DNA of 64,000 nucleotides. It comes from Paramecium sonneborni (lineage: Eukaryota; Ciliophora; Oligohymenophorea; Peniculida; Parameciidae). Each line of letters starts with the position of its first letter. The first letter of the stretch is position 1. The translations under genes were made by a program, and so were the position numbers. The stretch lies in assembly GCA_905182985.1 (NCBI GenBank), contig CAJJDN010000114.1, positions 186,001 through 250,000 of the forward strand. Direction: 5' to 3'. Below, one piece after another: positions 11,898 through 23,773 of the stretch. The notes beneath the pieces are model-generated. The model was not told the DNA's origin and made no database searches. It saw only the letters and a program-made list of their open reading frames with translations.

Positions 11898-12556
11898 TTT
11901 TTTTAAATTAATTATTTTACTATTCAACTTAAAGATTATTATCATACTAAATTAAAATCAAATCAAACTTTCTTTTTTTTATTCTTTGATTTATTTTCCT
12001 AATCTTTATTAAATAGTATAAATAGAAACTATTTAATTAAATAAATATAATAACAATACTCAATTTACTTAAGATTGAATAATTCATTGACTGATTTTAT
12101 TTCCAATAGATTTATAATTCAATTAATAAAATAAAATTACAAAGAAATTCTTTTTTTTCTTAAATTATTTTCTTAAATAAATCTATATTATAGTATTATT
12201 AATTTAATAAATATAATTTGGGGTACCTCAATTGATTGTTTATTTAATTATCTATATTAATGTTCAATATAGAATTATCAATATTTTTATGTATAAAATG
12301 AAATAATTACAATAGCATAAGTGATCTTCTGTGATTCAATATTTGTCTAGTATTGTATTTGAGTTATGAAATAGAAAAAACAAATATTTAAAAAGCAAAC
12401 CTATATATATCCATTTGATGAAAGTAATGAGAAAAATGAAAGACTCTAAAGAATGTTTAATTGGATAGCACAATATTGAAAGAGATTTCATATTATAATG
12501 AATAGTAATTACAAGAATTGATAAATTTAGTATAATGTTGCAATTTAATTAAATCA
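11898..12556. other. intergenic between MORN and ZIP genes
   Basis: AT-rich; contains one short 37-residue open frame (12366-12479, Lys/Gln-rich) with nothing to support it as a gene. It presumably holds the terminator of the MORN gene and the promoter of the transporter. Confidence 0.4.
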
Positions 12557-13667
12557 ATGAGTGATGACGATTCTAATCAGGTTATTCTAGCAATAACAAA
12601 AGTAGGATGCATGATTACTTTTTTTATGTTAATTCTGATTGTAGGAAGTCTGCCAATCAGATTGAAAGCATTCAAATCAAATAAGGTAGAAATAACATAT
12701 GAAAAGATTAGAAACTTTTGGCATATATGGGAGCATTTTCTGGAGGATTATTTTTAGCAGTAGGTTTAGTTCATTTGTTACCAGAGGCAGCAGACAATTT
12801 TGAATAGGCTTATGATGATGATGAAGAGCATTTTCCATTTGCTTATGCTATATCTATAACTAGTTTTTCGCTAATACTTTTTATCGAGAAAATAATAACA
12901 GACCATCATCATGATCATGGACATGAAGATGAGCATCATCATCATGAGAGCAATTCCAAAAATACTTAAGTTTAAGATTAAAATCAACTCTTTGTTAATG
13001 GAAGTGTAGACACAGTAGCATTATTAGAAAACAAGAATAATGAAGAATAATTTAAGGATGCTTTAAACAAATAAGTATTAAAATAGTCAAAATTGTTAGT
13101 TGATTGTAGCAAAAAAAGCATCATTTGTACAAATGGTGAAAAAATCAATAGCTTAAGATCCAAAAAATTCGATTATATATTAAGATGTTAATACATGGGC
13201 TCCTTATATATTATAAATAGCTGTTGGTATTCATGCAGTTTTTGAGGGATTATCAATAGGTATTTAAGAAGAAGTTTCTTTATGTATTGGTATAGCATTA
13301 GTAGTATTATGTCATAAATGGGTAATTAAAAAATATTATATAATAGGCTGAGGGTATGACATTAGGACTTGCATTTAGAAAAGCAGGTGTAAACTAGAAA
13401 ACTTCAACTTATATGATATTGATTCAATCAATAATGAATCCAGTTGGAATAGGAATTGGATGGATAATGGCAGATAAAGGACCATTATATACAGGCATAT
13501 TTGTATCAATTTCAGTGGGAACTTTTATTTATATTTCCACAATGGAGACATTGACAGAAGAATTTTCAATTTCATAATACAAATGGGAAAAGTATTTTAT
13601 ATTTGTGGTTGCAATTATATTCGTATCAAGTTTGTGGTTTGTAGAATAAGCAGTTGGAGGAGATTGA
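12557..13667 (+). CDS. ZIP-family zinc/metal transporter
   Basis: A membrane protein of about 340 residues with ZIP hallmarks: GAFSGGLFLAVGLVHLLPEA in the second helix, a cytoplasmic loop with DHHHDHGHEDEHHHH, HAVFEGLSIGI in helix IV, HKWAEGMTLGLAFRK in helix V and MNPVGIGIGW near the end. The H..FEG and H..E pairs are the metal-binding residues of the family. Three introns restore the frame: 26 nt near 12688, 25 nt near 13073 (GTATTA...TTAG) and 25 nt near 13321. The family moves Zn2+ or Fe2+ into the cytosol; which metal cannot be told here. It lies 88 bp upstream of eRF1 on the same strand. Confidence 0.9.
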
Positions 13668-13755
13668 ATGATTTTTCATATTAATAATAATATATCATAA
13701 ATGATAATTAACTCGATATATCTAAGCATAATTTATTTCAATAATTTATTTAATT

Positions 13756-15118
13756 ATGGATTAAAAACTTAGTGATGCTGAAATAGCACTTGAACAATTC
13801 AGACTAAAGAAATTAATTAAAACTTTGAGTTAGGAAAGAACTGCAGGAACAAGTGTTGTGTCTGTTTATATACCTCCTAAAAGAATCATTTCAGATATTA
13901 CAAACAGACTGAATACCTAGTATGCAGAAGCAGCTTCTATAAAAGATAAAGCAAACAGAATATCTGTGTAAGAAGCTATTTAAGCAGCCATTCTAAGTAT
14001 TTAAATAATTTATTGAAGGACTAAGACCATACAATAAGGCTCCTAATAATGGATTAGTTGTATTCTGCGGTATTGTTTAATAAGCAGATGGAAAAGGAGA
14101 AAAGAAAATATCAGTTGTTATTGAACCTTATAGACCATTAGATTTATCACTCTATTTTTGTGATCCCTAGTTTCATGTTGATGAACTAAGAGCCCTCCTA
14201 AATATAGATCCACCTTTTGGATTTATTATTATGGATGGTAATGGATCCTTGTTTGCTACAATACAAGGAAACAGTAAATTAATTATAAAATCATTTGATG
14301 TTGATTTACCAAAAAAACACAACAAGGGAGGTCAATCTTCAGTAAGATTTGCACGTCTTCGTATGGAAAAAAGACATAATTACTTAAGAAAAGTATGTGA
14401 AACTGCTACAACTTGTTTCATTGCTGAAGACAGACCAAATGTAAAAGGTTTGGTTTTAGCAGGTTCAGCTGATTTCAAAAATGATTTAGCTGGAAGTTAA
14501 TTCTTTGATAAGAGATTATAACCATTAATCATTTCAGTTGTAGATATCAATTATGGTGGAGAATAAGGATTGAATCAAGCAGTTTAATTAAGTTAGGAAT
14601 CTTTATTAGAAGTTAAATATATTAGAGAAAAAAATTTAGTTGGTTAATTTTTTGAGAATATTGATAAAGATACAGGTTTAGTAGTTTATGGTGTTTAAGA
14701 CACTATGAGAGCTGTTGAAGCATAAACAATCAAAACTTTAATCTGTGTAGATACTTTATAATATTTACGTTTGGAATGTTAAAGCAAATAAACTGAATGT
14801 ATATTATCATATATTTAATTATTAGAAAAGTCTATTAAATATATGAAAGGTAATGAAGGATATGAGACTGGTACATTAATTGAAGAAAAAAATGGTGAAT
14901 AATTTGTTATACTTGTGAAAGAGGATTTGGTTGAACATCTATCTGAGAAATTTAAAGACTATGGATTAGATTTTCAATTAATAACTGATCATAGTGTTGA
15001 AGGTAATTAATTTATGAAAGGTTTCAGTGGATTAGGTGGATTTTTGAGATTTAAAATGGATATGGATTATTTGGTTTAATAAGAAGATTGGAAGGATGAA
15101 GATGAAGATTTTATTTGA
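13756..15118 (+). CDS. eRF1: eukaryotic peptide chain release factor 1
   Basis: Full-length eRF1 (about 440 residues) with one 22-nt intron at 13997-14018. The N-domain decodes stops, the M-domain carries [16 protein letters not shown] with the GGQ that triggers peptidyl-tRNA hydrolysis, and the C-domain binds eRF3. The motif TASNIKS of standard-code organisms is here [11 protein letters not shown], and YxCxxxF is kept as YFCDPQF. Changes around NIKS are known in ciliates with reassigned stop codons. They agree with the observation that every gene here uses TAA/TAG as Gln and stops at TGA. The acidic C-terminus (WKDEDEDFI) is normal. It acts in the cytosol on ribosomes. Confidence 0.97.
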
Positions 15119-15185
15119 TTATCATGATATTTTGTTTAAATAAATTTACAATATTTATCTTTGTATAGTGATATACTTAATGATA

Positions 15186-15979
15186 TCAAGTATTTTTTTT
15201 TGGTTTTTTCATTAATTATTCCATAGTTTTTTAAAACTTTTTAAATTCAGCAGGATTTCTATTTTATTAGCAATCTCTCCATGAATTGGCAGTGTTATTA
15301 AAAATAAGTAAAGGCGATTTGATTTCTGATTTGGTAGGTGTACTTTATCTTAGACTTGTTGAAGGACTTTAAGGTCTGGTAGTATAAATGAATGGATTAG
15401 AATTATGTATTTTAGGACTAATAAATTTTGAGGAGAGCATATGATCCTTATAAAATTGAAATGATGATTCAGTTTTATTCATTAGTATTTTGTTAAGATC
15501 CATAAAATTATTGTATTTAAATTTAGATTCAGGCAAGTAGAGTTTCTTATAGTCTCTTTCATATTTTTTAATTTCTTCTTAGAGGATTAATTTGTCTTTT
15601 CTACAAGTGTCTAAGTCTTACATGAGTTTGGCATTAGAGTCTTACAAGTGCTGTATTTAAATGGTGAGTTCGGAATTCTTTCGTTGTAACTACTGAACCT
15701 GGGATTCAAGGTTCTGTTGATGAATGGGATCACTGTTACTTAGCATTTTGATATTTGGTCAATCAATCTTAGATTGCTAGCCATGACTTATTAGAGTATG
15801 ACTTCATAATTTTGTTCTTCCAAAAAGGATTCTCTAATACTTCTTTCTGTCACTGTTTTACTATTGAGTCTTGCAAAAGATGTAGAAGAATCAATAAGAT
15901 TTTATCCAACTAAGAATTTTTGAAAATATTCATGTTATTGTACATCTGCAAAAGAAGTAGTATTGGATTGTGTATTCAT
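15186..15979 (-). CDS. coiled-coil protein of unknown function
   Basis: Starts MNTQSNTTSFADVQQ at 15979. A 26-nt intron (GTAACAG...CAACAG) is removed after ISKCQ. After it comes a clear heptad coiled coil with Leu/Gln-rich segments (NLESQVQQLQRKNSEL, DSNAKLMQDLDTCRKDK) and then a Ser/Thr/Pro-rich basic tail. It ends at TGA 15186-15188, 67 bp from the convergent eRF1 stop. No family recognised. It shares its start region with the gene at 16007. Confidence 0.7.
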
Positions 15980-16006
15980 TTATTTAATAACTGAATTAAT
16001 TTTTGA
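15980..16006. promoter_or_regulatory. 27-bp divergent intergenic spacer
   Basis: The start codons of two divergent coiled-coil genes are only 27 bp apart, so 5' UTRs and promoter elements of both must fit here or lie inside the opposite coding sequence. No motif is recognised. A shared, bidirectional control region is an inference. Confidence 0.45.
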
Positions 16007-17173
16007 ATGAGTGAAATCAATGAATCTGTAATTGAGGCTCCTTTAAAAGCCTTACTTGAAGATGTATAAACTTTTATAGTAATCAAAAGGTATTATTCTC
16101 TTTAGAAGGGTATTTGGAAGGTTAAAATGATTTAAAGATGATTGAAAATCAATTAAAAGATTATGACACATTAGTTGGATTAGTTAAAATAATAGGAAAT
16201 GTTTTTAAAACTTTAATGAAGAAAGTAGATAAGAAGATGAATCAATTAAAAATGAACATTAATGATAATAGTTCTTATAGAAGTCATCATCCAGAAGAAG
16301 AATATGAAAAATTAGAATAAATTATATAAAAACATGAAGCAGAAATTAGAGGTCATATTAGTGTAAGAGTCTCCATAGTTATCTAAGATTGAATAATAAT
16401 TGAAATTATATAATGAGAGTTTACAATAAAAAATTGAAGATATGGAAAAATAACATAAAGAGACAATTGATTAAATGAATAAACAAATGCATATATTGAA
16501 AAAAGATTTAGGCAAATCAACTGAGAGTTATCGTTAATTAATTAAACAAAATGAACATTTGAAAGAATCTGTAGAACATCTTCCAAAAGCAATCATGCAT
16601 ACTGAAGGAGAAGTTAATGGAAGAATTAAAGACAAAAAGTAAATTGTATAAATTTATTAGTTTTGTCATTCAGATCATAGATTAAAGAAGGTAGATTACA
16701 GTAGTGAATATCCTACATCAAGTATTAATATATAATCTCAAAATTCAATTAGACATTCAACTCCATTTAAATCTTAATCTTAACATCATAAATCAGTCAA
16801 ACTCAATAATTAAATATAACATCGCAATACTTAAGAATAAGATTTATTTATTAAATATAATCACCTCTTAAAATAACATGCTTAATCTATTACTTAAAGA
16901 TCTTAAATTATATAAGCTAGCCAATATTTATTAAAAGGAGGCTTTGCTAATCATAATAAGTAAAGAAGTACTCTTAATGTTATCTCTGACATTTGTAATG
17001 CACAATTACATAAATCTTCACAAAGAAATAAAAGTCAAGGAAATAGTGCTAAAGCTGCAAATACTAATTCTTAAAATAATATTAATCCTAATAATAAAAC
17101 TACTACATAAAAAATTATATCAGAAACTTCGAAAACTAATGAAGCCATTTAAAGATTACTTAAACTTAAATGA
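16007..17173 (+). CDS. coiled-coil protein of unknown function
   Basis: Starts MSEINESVIEAPLKALLED. Two introns (26 nt, GTATAAAC...CAAAAG; 25 nt, GTAAGAGT...TCTAAG) connect three open frames. The middle is strongly helical and Lys/Glu-rich (VKIIGNVFKTLMKKVDKKMN, EYEKLEQIIQKHEAEI). The C-terminal third is Ser/Gln/Asn-rich and basic, looking disordered. It ends at TGA 17171-17173. Gene pairs of this kind in ciliates are often cytoskeletal, but nothing specific is visible here. Confidence 0.7.
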
Positions 17174-17363
17174 TTTTATTATTTATGCATTTCAATTTTA
17201 TAATACATTAATATTCAAATCATTTCATTTATACTTTTTTAAGTCCCTTAAACTCTTTCATCTACTAATTTATTTATATAACCATTTCCTATATTATTCT
17301 TTATTATTCTATAACCTATCTCTTATCTTTACAACTAAAAATAAAACAATTTAATTCTATTAA

Positions 17364-17567
17364 TCATACTTTATCTAACTTTTTTAATACCTTCTCAAAA
17401 TATTCCATCTTATGTTCTCTTTTCTAATCTTTATTTTCTAATAATAATATTTGAATGAAATAATTCTTATCAATTTCTTTTTCTTCTAATAAAATTTTAA
17501 TATCTCCATTTGAAAATCTATAATAATCTGTATCATTTTTTTCTAAATTGTCAAAAACTTGCTCCAT
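17364..17567 (-). CDS. small acidic/basic protein, unknown
   Basis: A 67-codon frame with well-mixed composition (MEQVFDNLEKNDTDYYRFS, then IDKNYFIQILLLENKDQ), unlike surrounding AT noise. It ends at TGA 17364-17366. An alternative 22-nt intron (GTATTA...ATAAAG) would skip this stop and extend it to about 17258. No family recognised. Confidence 0.45.
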
Positions 17568-18184
17568 TAATTAGTTTAATTTCAGGAAGATATGAAATAG
17601 TATGAATAGTTAATTTTATTTCAGTACGACCTGTTACTAATTTTATTTACATTAATTTTCAACGAAAATGATTAATTTTAACTTTTTATAATTTTTAAGT
17701 TAATAAATATATTAAACTTATAATTAAACATTTCTTTTGGTAATCATGTAATTCATCTGTAATTTATTATTTATTTTCTTTATTTAAATTCTTAATTCCT
17801 ACATATTCTATTGATAAACTTTACTATTAATGGAATTAAATTGAAAATCTTTTAATATTTTTGGTTGTTTTAATTTATCAATATATATAAGTTAAGTTAT
17901 ATTTTCTATAAGATAGAAGATTAATAATTAATAATAAGTCTATTTGAAAATAATTTAAATGATAACGTTTATGAGATTATTTCAGATTTTTAAATTCTTG
18001 TTTAAATAATAGGTAAATTTGTATCTATACACATTCTAATAGATTGATGTTAATTATTGGATTCAATAGAAATAATTTTGTAAGAATTTAAATGTAAATT
18101 TTTTGGAGTGTAGGGAGTTTCAAAATTAACGAAATTTTGTCCTTTACATTTTTTATTAATAATAATTATATAATTTGAAGTAAA
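17568..18184. other. intergenic, nothing recognised
   Basis: AT-rich spacer upstream of two divergent genes. A small inverted repeat, CAAAATT-aacg-AAATTTTG, lies near 18120-18140. No coding frame or RNA gene seen. Confidence 0.4.
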
Positions 18185-21000
18185 ATGGAATTTAATGATT
18201 TTTCTAAACTAATTTCAGAAGAAGATGAATTAGTTTAAATATCTAGAGCATAATTAGAATAATTAATTCTAAAACATTAGCTACCTGAAGTAGTTCCTGT
18301 TTAAAAAAAATCCTGCAAAAAAATTGTAATAAAATAAGCCGCCAAGAAATAAAAACCATATTAATTTGCAGATGTTCATTATTGGACAATAACATAATTT
18401 GATTGGGATGGAAAAGTATTAGAAGCATTAAAAGGAGGATTTGGAAAAGAATAATTTAAAGCAAATTAAAAAGCAATAATAAATTGTGTTTTAGCAGGAA
18501 AAGATGTTTTTGTTTGTATGCCTACAGGATATGGTAAAAGTATAACATTTTAAATACCAGCATTTGTAGAAAATGGTATATTATAAAATGATATTTAGGT
18601 GTATAGATAGTAGTAATGCCATTGATTTCATTGATATTTGATTAAGTATAATATTTAACAAGTCTTGGTATACCAACACTAAATATGAGTGGTTCAAATA
18701 AATTATTAACAGCTTAATAAATTTTGGACTAAAAAATAAAGTTAATTTATACTACTCCTGGTATAATTATTTAAAATATATAAAATAGAAAAAATTGAAA
18801 AATCAGAATAATTTAAATAAATATTATGTGATCTATTTAATAGAAAATTAATAAAAAGATTTGTAATAGATGAAGCACATTGTGTAAGTAAATGGGGAAG
18901 AGATTTTAGACCAGATTATTTAAAATTAAGTAACGTTAGAAATGAATATCCAAATATTCCAATTATTGCATTAACTGCTACAGCACCAGAAGAAGTTAAA
19001 GAAGATATTATAGAAGTATTGTAAATTAAAGGCTGTTTATATTTATAATCTTCATTTAATAGACCTAATTTAATATATGAAGTAAGATTAAGAGAAGAAT
19101 TTAAAAAAGCTGTCTAAGAAATTAAAGAATTTATTAATTCAACATATCCAAAATAATCTGGAATTATATATTGTTTAACTCAATCTGAATGTTAAACTTT
19201 ATCATAAAATCTTAATTATCATGGTTTAGGATCAGACTTTTATCATGCTGGTCTTACTGAAAAAGAAAGACATAGAATTCATAAAAATTGGTTAATGAAT
19301 GAAGTACAAGTAATTGTTGCAACTGTAGCTTTTGGTATGGGAATTGATAAAAAAGATTGTAGATATGTAATACACTTTTAAATGCCAAAATCAATTGAAA
19401 ATTATTATTAAGAGAGTGGTAGAGCAGGAAGAGATGGAAAATAAGCACATTGTCTATTATTTTATAATAATTCTGACTATAAAACTAATTTAGTAATTTT
19501 ATATATATTATTTATTTATAGTATCTAATGGATTAAAATACAGAAATAACAGCTTAAATTAAAAAATATAATGTTAAAAAATTAGATTAAATGTAATAAT
19601 TCTGTTATGATCGAATTTCATGTAGAAGAGTCTTATAATTATCATATTTAGGTGAAAATTTTGATCCAACTTTATGTAATAAAAAATGTGATAATTGTCA
19701 AAGGGATGATGAAAATGCTGAAAAAATTAATTTAACAAATGAAGCACTCAAAATTCTTGATTGTTTAGAAAAATATCCATTAACAGAAAATTAATTAATT
19801 TAGTGTTTAAAAGGATCTCAAGACAAAAAAAAAGCTCTTAATTCATAAAAAAATATTGAATAGATTTTTGGATTATTTAAACAAAATCCTCGTTATATTA
19901 ATCCTTTATTAGATTAATTAAGAGCTTAAAATGCTTTAAGTCAAAAAGTATAATGTTACAATCTCAAAGGTAATTTTAAAAATAAAGTTGTTTATTTAAC
20001 TCCTAATACTTAAACATCTATTAAAAGTGTCATAGTAACCATTCCCAAAGAAAAAGAAAAAAAATCATCAGTTTTAGATTAAAAAACAAATGATCTTTTT
20101 AAAAAGTATTTATCGAAAGAAAATAATAATTAAAATAATAATGAAATTAATTTATAAATCAACCAAAATTATACTTTACAAGATTTTACATTTTAAAATG
20201 GAAGTAGAATTGAAACTGAATAAAAAAAATTATACTACGATAAACAATATGGTTATTGTTTAGAAAGTTAATTTAATGATTTAAGAGAAAGATTAATGTT
20301 AGTTCGTAAAAATATTTATAAAGAAATGACCAATGATGCAACAAATTAAATTATTAATATTGATTTAGTTTTATCAACTGATGATATTGAGGAATTATGT
20401 AAAAAGCTTCCTATTTCTATGAGTGAATTAAATGATTCATTTATTTGCATAGCTTAAGAAATTAAAAAATTATAATATATGAAACATTTTATAGAAGAAG
20501 TTGCACATTTCGTAGATATTGAAGAAATTAATAAATTATTGTTTGAAAAGCGTAAATATATTAATTATCTTAGCTAAATAAATTGAAACTCAAATTGATT
20601 AAGTTTTTGAATTTTAAAAACATATAAGACAAGAAGATGATGTTGTTGATATTACAAACTAAGAAATTATTGGTAAATCATTCATTTAAAATTTTAGCTA
20701 AATAAAAAGTGATAGAAGAGCTATTAATTGATGGCTATGAACATGATGATTTTATAGATGGAGTATAAAATTCCTTAATTTTAGTTATTAAACTTAGAAA
20801 ATGAAGATTATAAGAGGAAATCACCTGATATTGTTATCATAGATGATGACAATATTTAAGATTATAAAAAACCACAACCCTTATAAAATTTTGAGCCTAT
20901 TCAATAAAAGCAATTTTAATAAGATAAACATACTGATAAAATTGAAAATAATTAACCATCCAGAAAGTTAAAAATTAATTTAAAAAGATAATTTTTGTGA
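18185..21000 (+). CDS. RecQ-family DNA helicase
   Basis: A 3'-5' DNA helicase of about 900 residues. In order it shows [17 protein letters not shown] (motif 0), MPTGYGKS (I), [11 protein letters not shown] (Ia), [19 protein letters not shown] (II), ALTATA (III), [12 protein letters not shown] (V) and ESGRAGRDG (VI). The RecQ-Ct zinc cluster follows, CRR...LC.KKCDNC. Beyond it is a long Lys/Gln/Asn-rich C-terminal extension without a recognised HRDC domain. At least six introns of 22 to 29 nt keep the frame, including three in the C-terminal part. It ends [14 protein letters not shown]. RecQ proteins act in the nucleus in recombination and fork repair. Orthology to BLM, WRN or RECQ1 is not decidable here. 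Confidence 0.95.
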
Positions 21001-21261
21001 AAGGTTAATTAATATTTTATATATATTTTTTATTTATTATCTGATAACTCAAGTATATTATTTTAAATTTTTTCAGAAAATTATATTTTTTACAAGAAAT
21101 GCTTTCTCTAAATATATTGAATTATTTATTTTTAATAAATAAAAAAAAAATATTTAAAAAATAATAAATATATATTAGTCTAAATATAAAAATACCATTA
21201 ATTTTAAAGTATTATAAATGCAACTAAAAAATTATAGAAACCGTTATTTTGCATTTGAACA

Positions 21262-21865
21262 ATGAATATCGTTTTATCAATTTTAATATTTTCTATTCCT
21301 TTAATTAACCAAAATAAATTTAATGATATAATAGAAAAGTAAATAGATAACAAAAGACATTTATTTCAAAAAATGCAAAATTCTAACTTTGATTAATATT
21401 TCAAACTAAAAAATTAATTTTTAAAAGTAATATGAATGCAATACCAAGTACCTGAAGGAACAACTAATCATTAAATTAATCATAAAAAAAAATGTCTTAA
21501 TTAATAGGATTGCATTAAAATATTTCGAGATTGATTGTATTTAATCCTTTAAAATTTACCAATATTATAAATAATCAGTTCAAAAATTGATATTATATTG
21601 TTCATTAATGAAAGCTAATTTACAAAAAATGTTTATCAATTCAGAATTCAAAAGATAAAGAAAGAACTCACAAAAATCAATTAATTGGAGCTAAAATGAA
21701 TCTTTTATCAAGTTTGAAAGAATTTCAATTAGATAAAATAAAAGAATTCTAAACTAATAATCTTTTAAAAAATCCATTTTATTTTTGGATTTTTTATTTT
21801 TTCTAAAGTTTAAATTTTTAAATATAATTTTTTTGGGTGCAAAAAATCAATCAGAAAAAATATGA
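21262..21865 (+). CDS. possible secreted or membrane protein, uncertain
   Basis: Begins with a signal-peptide-like MNIVLSILIFSIPLINQN. One 22-nt intron (GTAATATG...ACCAAG) joins it to a second open frame rich in Lys, Ile and Tyr with a hydrophobic end (SILFLDFLFFLKFKFLNIIF), giving about 190 residues. The other frames also stay open for long stretches, so exon structure is unsure. No family recognised; it could be a decaying gene. Confidence 0.35.
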
Positions 21866-22461
21866 AAAATTTTCTTTAGATTTCATTTAAATCACATCTA
21901 AAATTTTGAGAACTCATTTATTTTTATTTATAAAATTTATTTAAGCAAAACAAAAATAAATTTCATGTAATTTTTCATGAAACCTTAAATTTAAATATTT
22001 AGTGTAAGATATATAGAATTGAAAATCCTCTATAAAATTTACAAGTTATTTATTAAGTTATATTAAGCAATTTCATTAAAAGTCTTCTTTTATAAATACT
22101 TATTATTTTAAAATGATCTAAATTATTTTATGATAAAGGCTATGAATTACTTATACTTTATAAATAAAATTTAGGATGGACAGGATATTCTAGAAAATAA
22201 AACAACATCATGGGGCTATGAAAATAAATTTTTTAATTCTTTTTTATGTATTTTAATTTTTAAATAATTATAGAGAGATACATTGATGTTATTATTTATA
22301 GATGGATGCACATAATCAAAAAAATATAATTTAATTGACCAACCTTATATAATAACATAATCTTATGTATATTTAGTTTTATTTATAATTCCAATTCAAG
22401 CATTAATATATAAAAAGAAAATGTTAAATTATATATTAAATTATTTTAATTGTGAGATTTC
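21866..22461. other. intergenic, nothing convincing
   Basis: Upstream of the SelT-like gene. One 107-codon frame (22142-22465) with a hydrophobic stretch overlaps the next start codon. Such lengths occur by chance when TGA is the only stop, so I do not call it. Confidence 0.4.
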
Positions 22462-23152
22462 ATGAAAATAGAAAGAGTTATCACATACATATTTTTCTTG
22501 TTGATTGCATATGATGTTTTAAGACCTGTACCATAAATTCAGTAGAAGACATAATAATAATAAGAAGAATCTTAAACTGAATAAACATAAACACATTAAG
22601 AGTAGGATTTGTAAAAAGAAAGAACAATTTAAGAAGATATTGATTTAGAAAATGCAGAATACATTGAATCAACATTACCAATAAATATTGAAATATTTTA
22701 TTGTAATCGTACAGGATTACATACATAATATTAAGAATTGGAAAGGAATATCTATTTAACATTTCCAAGAAATAAAAATTTGAATGTAAATCCAGGAGAA
22801 TATCCAGTGCCAGAAATAAATTAATAATTATCAAAGGTTATTAAATAACAAATGATATTTTTAGTTTGTTAATTATGGTTAATATGCATTGATGGCAGCT
22901 ATGTTTTTCCATAAATAATTATTTGGAATGTTATCTATACCTGTACCTTCAATAGTTGAAAAAATAGTGGAAAAGAAAATGTTTGTTTTGATTGGAGCAA
23001 TTTTCCTTGTCCAATAAATACAAAATTCTCTTCTTACAACAGGTAAAATGATGGTGTATGTGGATTCAAAACTAATTTTGGATTAAGCAGCTCCCATATA
23101 AGCAGATTAAGTGTTTTAATTAATAAAAACTGAGTTATTATAATTATAATGA
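22462..23152 (+). CDS. selenoprotein-T-like thioredoxin-fold protein without Sec
   Basis: About 220 residues with an N-terminal signal/anchor (VITYIFFLLIAYDVL), a Gln-rich linker and then the SelT domain. This has IEIFYCNRTGLHTQYQELER, IYLTFPRN and NPGEYPVPE, a hydrophobic pair, FVLIGAIFLVQQIQNSLLTTG, and VYVDSKLI near the end. SelT proteins are ER-membrane oxidoreductases with a CxxU (or CxxC) centre. Here it reads CNRT, so Sec is absent and no second Cys replaces it. TGA is the only stop in this code, which would make Sec coding costly. One 28-nt intron (GTTATTAAA...TTTTTAG) follows QLSK. It lies 26 bp upstream of the COMM-domain gene. Confidence 0.75.
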
Positions 23153-23178
23153 AACCAATATTTCGTGGAGTCTTAATT

Positions 23179-23729
23179 ATGAAATACACTGACAATTAAG
23201 AAGAAGTTACTTTTGATTAACTTAAAGAGTATCTTAAGGAATAAGGAAATTACAATGAAGAAACATTCTCTTAAAATGTAGACATTTTCCAATAATTAAT
23301 TGATGATCTTATATAAAATGATTCAGAGCAAACCTATGAATAATATGTTATTAATTATTAATATTCTTTTAGGGAATATCAGCTTAAGAATTACATTAGA
23401 CTTGGTTAAATGAAAAAGATAGAGTTTTATCATATTATTTAAAAAAGAAGACTTAAGGTTAAAAAGTAATTACCTCTTTTTTTTAAATTAGATTGAGAAA
23501 TTTTAATGGTCTGTTAATAATTAATTCTATTCTAAAAAAGCTAAAAATATAAACAAACCTGTTTGCATTATGAATTTGAAAGTATGAATTCTAAAAATTT
23601 TCATAGTCTAAAGATGTTGTTAGTAAAACATATAAATTTCATACATTTGAAATAAATGAAGAAGATTTGAATTATATTGACGATTAATTAAAAAAAATAG
23701 AGTAAACTATTAATGCTTTGCTTTTGTGA
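23179..23729 (+). CDS. COMM-domain protein (COMMD family)
   Basis: Three introns (26, 26 and 25 nt) give a protein of about 155 residues. The N-terminal half is helical (EVTFDQLKEYLKEQG, DIFQQLIDDLIQ). The C-terminal half fits the COMM domain: the conserved Trp-Ser in KFQWSVNNQF, then NKPVCIMNLK, a Phe/Thr strand (YKFHTFEINEEDLNYIDD) and a closing Leu-rich helix. COMMD proteins form the Commander complex for endosomal recycling with CCDC22/CCDC93 (family knowledge). Assignment to a particular COMMD is not possible by eye. Confidence 0.65.
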
Positions 23730-23773
23730 TAGATAAATATCATAAAACCAATATTATATTAAATAATCTATAA

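Noticed and set aside
15150..15200. Hairpin ATACTT...AAGTAT followed by T-run between convergent stops, as a terminator
   Set aside because: Eukaryotic polymerase II genes do not use such terminators, and AT-rich DNA makes such palindromes common.
22142..22465. A 107-codon frame with a hydrophobic stretch upstream of the SelT-like gene
   Set aside because: With TGA as sole stop and high AT, frames of this length occur by chance. It also overlaps the next start codon.
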